Positions 40,131 through 45,981 of a DNA stretch of 45,981 bases are shown here, piece by piece. Numbering within the stretch: the first letter of the stretch is position 1; each line of letters opens with the position of its first letter. The position numbers and the translations under genes are program-made. Source of the DNA: Bacteroidales bacterium (lineage in GTDB: Bacteria; Bacteroidota; Bacteroidia; Bacteroidales; VadinHA17); contig JALVJE010000011.1 in assembly GCA_027028505.1 (NCBI GenBank), forward strand, positions 1-45,981. The letters run 5' to 3'. Below the pieces are notes generated by a model. It ran no database searches, had not been told where the DNA came from, and saw only the letters and a program-made list of their open reading frames with translations.

Positions 40131-40162
40131 AAAAAAGCCGCTGAAATTTCAGCGGCTTTTTT
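40131..40162. terminator. Bidirectional terminator between fumC and recJ
   Basis: A perfect palindrome with 16-base arms: AAAAAAGCCGCTGAAA (40131-40146) and its complement (40147-40162). Both strands get a GC stem followed by a T-run. The recJ stop codon overlaps its edge. Confidence 0.93.
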
Positions 40163-41889
40163 TATTCTCTGCCACCGGCAGGCTTAATATCCTTAACATT
40201 CAGTTGGAGCGTGCGTCTCCCCCTGAACTCATTCTCCTCGATGGTATAGCATACATCGAAAAGGGCTCCTCCTGCGATCAGCTCGTATTTATCGGCCATA
40301 TTGAATGCGATGGCGGGGAAGGCCCTGCCGTGATCCCCCTGCACCAGTTCCAGCTTCAGATGACCGCCGTTGTTGCCCACCACACGGCCGTTGCCGGTGT
40401 CCCGCACCCCCCGGCTCATGAATACCGGCGCCAGGTTGCCCGGTCCGAAGGGGGTCATCTGCTTCAGGATGCTGAAAAAGCTTTCGGTGATCTCATCCAG
40501 CGCCAGCTCCTCGTCGATGAGAACGGTGGGGATCATCTGCTCGGGAGTGATGTTCTTCTCCACGATCGCCTCAAAACGCTCGCTGAACTCCTCCAGTTTT
40601 TCGCGGCGCAGGGTGAGGCCCGCCGCATACATGTGTCCTCCGAACGTCTCCAGCAGATCCCCACAGGCCTCCAGCGCCTGGTAGAGGTCGAAACCTTTCA
40701 CCGAGCGGGCCGAGCCGGTGAGGAAACCATTGGATTCGGTCAGCACGATGGTAGGCCGGTAGTAGGTCTCGATGAGGCGGGAGGCCACGATGCCCACCAC
40801 CCCTTTGTGCCAGTTCTCATTGAAGACGACCGTGGTGAGACGGTTGACCATGGCGGGATCGTCGGAGATCATGGTGAGAGCCTCCTGGGTGATCTTCTGG
40901 TCCACCTCACGCCGGTCGCGGTTGAAGACGTTGATCTGGTCGCTGATGCCCTCGGCGGCACGGCGGTTGTCGGAGACAAGCAGATCGACCGCCCGGCTGC
41001 CCGATTCCATCCTGCCGGCAGCGTTGATGCGCGGACCTACACGGAAAACAATATCTTCGACGGTCACCTCTTTCACATCCAGACCGGCAGAGAACATGAT
41101 CGACTTCAGACCGGTGCGCGGATCACGGTTGAGCTGTTCCAGACCATGATAGACCAGGATCCTGTTCTCGCCCGTGATGGGCACGATGTCGGAGGCAGTG
41201 CTCACCGCCACCAGATCGAGGTAAGGGATCAGGTCGTCAAAAGGTATATTATTGATCCTGGCATACCCCTGTATCAGCTTGAAGCCCACACCACAGCCGG
41301 AGAGCTCCTTATAGGGATACTCACATCCCGGCTGCTTGGGGTCGAGGATGGCCGCCGCCTCCGGCAGGGTGTCGCCGGGAAGATGATGGTCACACACCAC
41401 AAAATCGATGCCCTTGCCGTTGGCATATCTGATCTCCTCCACCGCCTTGATGCCGCAGTCCAGAGCGATCACCAGCGAGTAGTTGTTCTCTTTCGCCCAG
41501 TCGATGCCCTTCAGGGATATCCCATATCCCTCCGAATACCGGTCGGGGATATAATATCCCAGGTTGTCATAAAAGGTCCGGAAGAAGGAGTACATAAGAG
41601 CCACCGAGGTGGTGCCGTCCACATCATAGTCACCGTAGATCAGGATCCGTTCATGACTGTCGATGGCCGTAGTGATGCGGTCGATGGCCCTGTTCATGTC
41701 CTTCATCAGGAAAGGATCGTGCAGATCGTCCAGCGAAGGCCGGAAGTAGGCCTTTGCCTCCTCAAAGGTGGTGATGCCGCGCTGTACCAGCAGGTTGGCC
41801 AGATGACGGTTCACGTTGATGGCCGCAGAAAGCTGCTCCACTGTGGCTTTGTCGCCTGCCGGCTTGATCTCCCATCTTTTTTCCATCAC
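40162..41889 (-). CDS. recJ: Single-stranded-DNA-specific exonuclease RecJ
   Basis: 575 residues. RecJ degrades ssDNA 5'-3' in recombination, base excision and mismatch repair. The DHH core is intact: ILIYGDYDVDGTTSVALMYS near residue 80, the ALDCGIKA segment, VCDHHLPGDTLPEAAAILDP near 145-164, and GCGVGFKLIQ. The DHHA1 domain includes GIVASRLIETYYRP, GSARSVKGFDLYQAL and TFGGHMYAAGLTL. The OB-fold at the C-terminus ends in LQLNVKDIKPAGG. The ATG overlaps the lipB stop (ATGA), so RecJ is translated from the lipA-lipB transcript, a pairing that looks like chromosomal convenience more than shared function. Confidence 0.96.
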   Translation of the reverse strand: MMEKRWEIKPAGDKATVEQLSAAINVNRHLANLLVQRGITTFEEAKAYFRPSLDDLHDPFLMKDMNRAIDRITTAIDSHERILIYGDYDVDGTTSVALMYSFFRTFYDNLGYYIPDRYSEGYGISLKGIDWAKENNYSLVIALDCGIKAVEEIRYANGKGIDFVVCDHHLPGDTLPEAAAILDPKQPGCEYPYKELSGCGVGFKLIQGYARINNIPFDDLIPYLDLVAVSTASDIVPITGENRILVYHGLEQLNRDPRTGLKSIMFSAGLDVKEVTVEDIVFRVGPRINAAGRMESGSRAVDLLVSDNRRAAEGISDQINVFNRDRREVDQKITQEALTMISDDPAMVNRLTTVVFNENWHKGVVGIVASRLIETYYRPTIVLTESNGFLTGSARSVKGFDLYQALEACGDLLETFGGHMYAAGLTLRREKLEEFSERFEAIVEKNITPEQMIPTVLIDEELALDEITESFFSILKQMTPFGPGNLAPVFMSRGVRDTGNGRVVGNNGGHLKLELVQGDHGRAFPAIAFNMADKYELIAGGALFDVCYTIEENEFRGRRTLQLNVKDIKPAGGRE

Positions 41890-42593
41890 TTCCTCCTGCT
41901 TATGTGAACCTCAAAAACTTCCGAAAACTTTTCCGCCACCTGCCGTTTCACCTCTTCCATATCCTGGCGCCGCCCCGTCTCTTTTGCGAGGGAGGTGACC
42001 CCTTTGTCGGTGAACCCGCAGGGGTTGATATAATCAAAATACCGCAGGTCAGTGTTGACATTGAAGGCAAAGCCGTGCATGGTCACGCCGCGGCTCACCC
42101 GCACCCCTATGGCGCAGATCTTCTCCGGCCTTTCTCCCGCCCCCTGATGCAGCCATACCCCTGTCGCTTTCTCCAGCCTGCCGGCCTGCAGTCCGTGATC
42201 TCCCACCACCCGTATGATGGTCTCCTCGATCAGGTAGATATATTTTTTGATCCCGATGCCCAGCCGGTCGAGGTCGAGGATGGGATATCCCACGATCTGC
42301 CCCGGCCCGTGGTAGGTGATATCGCCCCCGCGGTTGGTATGGTAGAACTCGATCTTTTCCGCTTCCAGGCGATCCGGGGGTATGAGCAGGTTGTTCCGGT
42401 CGCCGCTCTTGCCCAGGGTGTACACATGGGGATGCTCCACAAAAAGCAGGTATCCTGCCGGCAACGAAGGCAGTGAGGAGGGATCGTCCGCCAGCTTATG
42501 CTGCTGCAGACGTTCCAGGAGGGATTCCTGGTAGTCCCAGGCCTGCCGGTAAGGCATCCTGTCTATATCCTCCAGTATCACTTCCTCTTTCAT
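41886..42593 (-). CDS. lipB: Octanoyltransferase LipB
   Basis: 235 residues. LipB moves octanoyl from octanoyl-ACP to lipoyl domains of 2-oxoacid dehydrogenases and the glycine cleavage H protein. Motifs: LLFVEHPHVYTLGKSGD near 49-65, RGGDITYHGPGQIVGYPILD near 88-107, KICAIGVRVSRGVTMHGFAF near 155, and INPCGF with the catalytic Cys near residue 190. The start overlaps lipA's stop as ATGA and the stop overlaps recJ's start the same way, giving a three-gene coupled operon in the order lipA-lipB-recJ. Confidence 0.96.
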   Translation of the reverse strand: MKEEVILEDIDRMPYRQAWDYQESLLERLQQHKLADDPSSLPSLPAGYLLFVEHPHVYTLGKSGDRNNLLIPPDRLEAEKIEFYHTNRGGDITYHGPGQIVGYPILDLDRLGIGIKKYIYLIEETIIRVVGDHGLQAGRLEKATGVWLHQGAGERPEKICAIGVRVSRGVTMHGFAFNVNTDLRYFDYINPCGFTDKGVTSLAKETGRRQDMEEVKRQVAEKFSEVFEVHISRRK

Positions 42594-43477
42594 GACCTGG
42601 TCCTTTCCGTGGTAAGGGCATGTATGTGCCGGTCGGCATGGTAGGAGGATCGCACCAGGGGGCTGCTCTCCACAAAGGCAAAGCCTTTTTCCAGACCGAT
42701 CTGCTTATATTCTTTGAATATTTCGGGTGTCACATACTCCTTCACGGGGTAGTGGGCCGGCGAGGGCTGCAGGTACTGGCCGATGGTCATCACCCGGCAT
42801 CCGGCCGCCAGCAGATCGTCCATGGTCTCCAGCACCTCCTCCCGCGTTTCCCCGAGCCCCAGCATGATACCCGATTTGGCGATCACCCCCCGGGAGGCGA
42901 GGTAGCGTATTACCTTCAGACTGCGGTCATAGATATTTTTGTTACGCACCTGTGGCGTCAGGCGACGTACCGTCTCCACATTGTGGGAGATCACCTCCGG
43001 CCCGGCATCGATCACCTGCTGCAGCAACTCCTCCCGTCCCTGAAAATCGGGGATCAGTGTCTCCATGGTGATGCCGGGGTTCCCCTCCTTCACGGCCCGG
43101 ATGGTCTCCGCCCAGAAAGAAGCCCCCAGGTCGGGCAGATCATCCCGGTCGACAGAGGTGATCACGCAGTGTTTCAGTCCCATGAGACGAATGGAACGGG
43201 CCAGACGCCGCGGCTCCTCCTGATCGGGAGGAAGAGGCCGGCCCGTGGCTACGTTGCAGAACTTGCAGGAGCGGGTGCAGATATCTCCGAGGATCATGAA
43301 AGTGGCCGTGCCGGCATTCCAGCACTCCCCGATGTTGGGGCAGTTGCCGCTGGTGCAGATGGTATGGAGATGGTGGTGCGTGACGATGTTCTTCACCCGT
43401 GCATAGGTCTCCCCGTGCGGCATCTCCATCTTCATCCATGCCGGCAATCTCCTCCTCCTTTTGTCACCCTCTTCCAT
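42590..43477 (-). CDS. lipA: Lipoyl synthase LipA
   Basis: 295 residues from ATG 43477; an ATG at 43516 would add 13 residues (MYFCILDPESKER), but it lies against the -7 element, so the shorter form is preferred. LipA is a radical-SAM enzyme that inserts two sulfurs into protein-bound octanoyl groups. The auxiliary cluster cysteines are Cys41, Cys46 and Cys52 (ICTSGNCPNIGEC), and the radical-SAM CxxxCxxC is Cys67, Cys71, Cys74 (DICTRSCKFC). The C-terminal SSPLVRSSYHAD supplies the conserved serine ligand. Complete. It heads the coupled lipA-lipB-recJ unit and is divergent from lysS. Confidence 0.96.
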   Translation of the reverse strand: MEEGDKRRRRLPAWMKMEMPHGETYARVKNIVTHHHLHTICTSGNCPNIGECWNAGTATFMILGDICTRSCKFCNVATGRPLPPDQEEPRRLARSIRLMGLKHCVITSVDRDDLPDLGASFWAETIRAVKEGNPGITMETLIPDFQGREELLQQVIDAGPEVISHNVETVRRLTPQVRNKNIYDRSLKVIRYLASRGVIAKSGIMLGLGETREEVLETMDDLLAAGCRVMTIGQYLQPSPAHYPVKEYVTPEIFKEYKQIGLEKGFAFVESSPLVRSSYHADRHIHALTTERTRS

Positions 43478-43505
43478 GCGTTCCTTACTTTCCGGATCAA
43501 GGATG

Positions 43506-43513
43506 CAAAAATA
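43506..43513 (-). promoter_or_regulatory. -7 element of lipA-lipB-recJ
   Basis: TATTTTTG on the minus strand fits TAnnTTTG and lies 28 bp upstream of the preferred lipA ATG. The alternative start at 43516 would be upstream of it, which supports the shorter protein. Confidence 0.6.
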
Positions 43514-43544
43514 CAAGAAATAAACCAGCCCTCCTCATTTTTTT

Positions 43545-43552
43545 TATCTTTG
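43545..43552 (+). promoter_or_regulatory. -7 element of lysS
   Basis: TATCTTTG preceded by a T-run, 16 bp before the lysS ATG. It is back-to-back with the lipA element 31 bp away on the other strand. Confidence 0.65.
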
Positions 43553-43568
43553 CAAAAATTTATTCCGG

Positions 43569-45308
43569 ATGACAAACACACAACTCACTGAGCAGGAAAT
43601 AATAAGGAGAAACGCACTGAAAGAGCTGCGTGATCTGGGCATCGATCCTTACCCTCCGGAGGCCTATCCCGTGACTGCATGGAGTGATGAAATACTGGCC
43701 GGGTACGACCCGGAGAAAAACAATTTCCAGGATGTGAGCCTGGCCGGCCGTATCATGTCGCGCCGCATCATGGGCAACGCCTCCTTCATCGAGCTGCAGG
43801 ACAGCCACGGCAGGATACAGGCCTATTTCCGCCGCGACGATATATGCCCCGGCGAAGACAAGACGATGTACAACACGGTCTTTAAAAAACTGCTGGACAT
43901 AGGGGATATCATCGGTATCCGCGGCCATGTCTTCAAAACGAAAATGGGGGAGACGACCGTCTATGTGAAGGAGTTCAAGCTGCTGGCCAAGTCGCTGCGG
44001 CCCCTGCCCATCGTCAAGGAGAAAGACGGCAGGGTGTACGACGCTTTTACCGACCCTGAGCAACGCTATCGCAACCGCTCGCTGGACCTCATCGTCAATC
44101 CCGAGGTGAGGGACATCTTCATCAAGCGTACGAAGATCGTCAACACCATGCGCTCTTTTCTCAATGAACACGGTTACCTGGAGGTGGAGACCCCCGTTCT
44201 GCAGCCCATCTACGGCGGGGCGGCGGCACGGCCCTTCAAGACCTACCACTACCGTCTCGACCAGACCCTGTACCTCCGCATCGCCAATGAGCTGTACCTG
44301 AAAAGGATCATCGTGGGTGGCTTCGACGGGGTATACGAGTTTGCCAAGGACTTCCGCAACGAAGGCCTCGACCGTTTTCACAACCCTGAGTTCACCCAGA
44401 TGGAGATTTATGTGGCTTACAAGGATTACTACTGGATGATGGACTTCTTCGAGCAGCTCATCGAGAAGGTGGCGGTGGAACTGCACGGCACGACAAAGGT
44501 GAAACACGGCGACCGGGAGATCGACTTCAAAAGGCCCTGGAAACGGCTTACCATGTTCGACGCCATCCGTGAGCATGCCGGCGTGGATATCTCGGAGATG
44601 GATGAGGAGGAGCTGCGCAAAACAGCAGAAAAGCTGGGCGTGGAGACCGATCCCTCCATGGGCAAAGGCAAGCTGATCGACGAGATCTTCGGCGAGACCA
44701 CCGAGCCCAACCTCATCCAGCCCACCATCATCATGGACTATCCCATTGAAATGTCCCCCCTCTCGAAGAAGCATCGTTCCAAGCCGGGGCTGGTGGAACG
44801 TTTCGAGGTGATCGTCAACGGCAAGGAGCTGGCCAACTCTTTCTCCGAGCTGAATGATCCCATCGACCAAAGGGAACGCTTCGAGCAACAACTGCTCCTC
44901 GGCAAACGCGGCGACGAGGAGGCCATGATGCTCGACGAAGACTTCCTCAAGGCCCTCGAGCTGGGCATGCCCCCTACGGCAGGACTGGGCGTGGGCATCG
45001 ACCGTCTCACCATGATCATGACCGGCGCACACTCCATACAGGACGTGATCTTCTTCCCCCAGATGCGCCCCGAGAAAAAACCGGTCATCGACCCCAAAGA
45101 GAAATTCCTCGACCTCGGCATCCCCGAAGAGTGGGTGCCCGTCATCCAGGGCCTCGGCTTCCTGACGGTAGAGAGCCTCCGGGAGATCAAACCCGGCAAA
45201 CTCTTCAACGACATCACCTCCTACAATAAAAAACATAAGCTGGGACTGAAAAACCCCTCCCAGGAAGAGGTGAAAGCATGGGTCGCCCGGGCCACAGAAC
45301 AGGAATAA
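43569..45308 (+). CDS. lysS: Lysyl-tRNA synthetase (class II)
   Basis: 579 residues, about 75 longer than E. coli LysS. The OB-fold anticodon domain lies near residues 57-150 ([20 protein letters not shown]). Class II motifs follow: motif 1 in [20 protein letters not shown], motif 2 in [20 protein letters not shown] near 260-279, and motif 3 in [15 protein letters not shown] near 470. Beyond about residue 505 there is an extra C-terminal domain ([20 protein letters not shown], then [18 protein letters not shown]), a helical, HhH-like extension I recall from Bacteroidota enzymes. Possibly it helps tRNA binding. pgi follows after 42 bp. Confidence 0.96.
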   Translation: MTNTQLTEQEIIRRNALKELRDLGIDPYPPEAYPVTAWSDEILAGYDPEKNNFQDVSLAGRIMSRRIMGNASFIELQDSHGRIQAYFRRDDICPGEDKTMYNTVFKKLLDIGDIIGIRGHVFKTKMGETTVYVKEFKLLAKSLRPLPIVKEKDGRVYDAFTDPEQRYRNRSLDLIVNPEVRDIFIKRTKIVNTMRSFLNEHGYLEVETPVLQPIYGGAAARPFKTYHYRLDQTLYLRIANELYLKRIIVGGFDGVYEFAKDFRNEGLDRFHNPEFTQMEIYVAYKDYYWMMDFFEQLIEKVAVELHGTTKVKHGDREIDFKRPWKRLTMFDAIREHAGVDISEMDEEELRKTAEKLGVETDPSMGKGKLIDEIFGETTEPNLIQPTIIMDYPIEMSPLSKKHRSKPGLVERFEVIVNGKELANSFSELNDPIDQRERFEQQLLLGKRGDEEAMMLDEDFLKALELGMPPTAGLGVGIDRLTMIMTGAHSIQDVIFFPQMRPEKKPVIDPKEKFLDLGIPEEWVPVIQGLGFLTVESLREIKPGKLFNDITSYNKKHKLGLKNPSQEEVKAWVARATEQE

Positions 45309-45310
45309 AA

Positions 45311-45345
45311 CTTTTAACTTTAGGCACTTTTAACTTTTAACTTTT
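45311..45345. repeat. CTTTTAA heptads between lysS and pgi
   Basis: CTTTTAA occurs at 45311-45317, 45327-45333 and 45334-45340, with a partial CTTTT to 45345. It fills nearly the whole lysS-pgi gap. Confidence 0.7.
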
Positions 45346-45350
45346 CCCCC

Positions 45351-45981
45351 ATGAGCCTCACACTCTCTCTCGATCATCTCAGCCCATTCATTTCACAAAA
45401 GGAAATAGACGCCATGGCTGATGAAACCCTGGACAAAGTGGTCATGGTCCACCAGAAAAAAGGCCCCGGCAACGATTTCCTGGGCTGGGTCGATCTGGCC
45501 TCTTCCATCAAGAACTCTTTTCTGGAAGAGGTGGAGGAGGCGGCTGCCTCCCTGCGGCAGAAGTGTGACGCGATCGTGGTCATAGGTATCGGCGGCTCTT
45601 ACCTGGGCGCCAAAGCCGTGATCTCCGCCCTGGCCCACAATTTCACCCAAAAACCCGTGGAGGGGGAGCACCCGGAGATCTTTTTCGCCGGGAACAATAT
45701 CTCCGAAGATTATATCGCCGAGCTGATGGATGTGCTGGAAGGAAAAGAGTACGGACTGGTGGTGATCTCCAAGTCGGGCACCACCACCGAGCCGGCCATG
45801 GCCTTCCGCATCCTGAAGAAACACCTGGAAGAGACTGCCGGTCGTGAAGAGGCCGGGAAACGCATCATCGCCATCACCGACGCACACAAAGGAGCCCTGC
45901 GCACCCTGGCCGGCCGGGAGGGGTACCGCTCCTTTATCATCCCCGATGACATCGGCGGGCGTTACTCGGTACTCACACCTG
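45351..45981 (+). CDS. pgi: Glucose-6-phosphate isomerase, N-terminal part (partial)
   Basis: The first 210 codons are present; the gene runs out of the window. Pgi interconverts glucose 6-phosphate and fructose 6-phosphate. The sequence shows the bacterial ~450-residue type: LGWVDLASSI near 44, the sugar-binding VVIGIGGSYLGAKAVISAL near residues 64-82, AGNNISEDYIAELMDVL, the phosphate loop VISKSGTTTEPAMAFRIL near 139-156, and IPDDIGGRYSVLTP at the window edge, the start of the PGI signature. The ATG at 45351 gives the expected N-terminus. It is downstream of lysS, 42 bp away. Confidence 0.96.
   Translation, partial: MSLTLSLDHLSPFISQKEIDAMADETLDKVVMVHQKKGPGNDFLGWVDLASSIKNSFLEEVEEAAASLRQKCDAIVVIGIGGSYLGAKAVISALAHNFTQKPVEGEHPEIFFAGNNISEDYIAELMDVLEGKEYGLVVISKSGTTTEPAMAFRILKKHLEETAGREEAGKRIIAITDAHKGALRTLAGREGYRSFIIPDDIGGRYSVLTP

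Noticed and set aside
1-45981. tRNA or rRNA genes
   Set aside because: I looked for T-loop and anticodon-stem patterns in the gaps and found none.

Overview
The window is a chromosomal segment of a Bacteroidota bacterium, probably an anaerobic Bacteroidales-like lineage; rank below phylum is a guess. The evidence is the gene order purH-mreBCD-mrdA-rodA, several Bacteroidota-type promoters (TTTG, 18-21 bp, TAnnTTTG), a head-GIN (DUF2807) protein, a lysyl-tRNA synthetase with a C-terminal extension, an S16 protein with a long tail, and weak use of Shine-Dalgarno sites. Almost all genes are housekeeping. I see no prophage, insertion sequence, CRISPR array, tRNA or rRNA.

Layout. Bases 1-6123 hold the end of purH and the rod-shape/elongasome operon (mreB, mreC, mreD, mrdA, rodA). 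Bases 6135-9265 hold an AcpH-like gene, a COG2403-type P-loop GTPase and an EamA transporter. A 734-bp repeat-filled gap (9266-9999) leads into etfB-etfA-acyl-CoA dehydrogenase, an electron-transfer/fatty-acid oxidation operon. Then come a small membrane protein with mutL, two adjacent rhomboid proteases and an exo/endonuclease-phosphatase family protein. Bases 18733-20462 (minus) hold a PLP-dependent dehydratase and a secreted carboxypeptidase-regulatory-domain protein. dapD, two glycosyltransferases, a FkbM methyltransferase and tsaC follow.

Bases 24898-30575 are richest in noncoding structure: a 99-bp direct duplication, a head-GIN gene, a triple 12-bp TACGTA array, rimM-rpsP, three stacked hairpins, and an MBL hydrolase bracketed by heptad repeats. 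A minus-strand trio follows (thioredoxin-like, DUF4190-like and DUF2752-like proteins). ribD and prmC are divergent. Bases 32641-36455 hold a Crp/Fnr regulator divergent from a rhodanese lipoprotein, a porin and a second exported rhodanese. This is the best candidate here for a little-described functional unit, plausibly handling sulfane sulfur at the cell envelope. recX, prfB (with an intact programmed +1 frameshift), an ArsC/Spx-like gene and fumC follow. lipA-lipB-recJ form a translationally coupled minus-strand operon. lysS and the start of pgi close the window.

The other striking theme is noncoding. Most larger gaps contain short tandem arrays of 7- or 8-bp units, near-identical 98-99 bp duplications, or palindromes. 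At three loci the arrays run into a gene and supply its stop codon and last residues. All functional calls rest on reading sequence and motifs; no database search was run.
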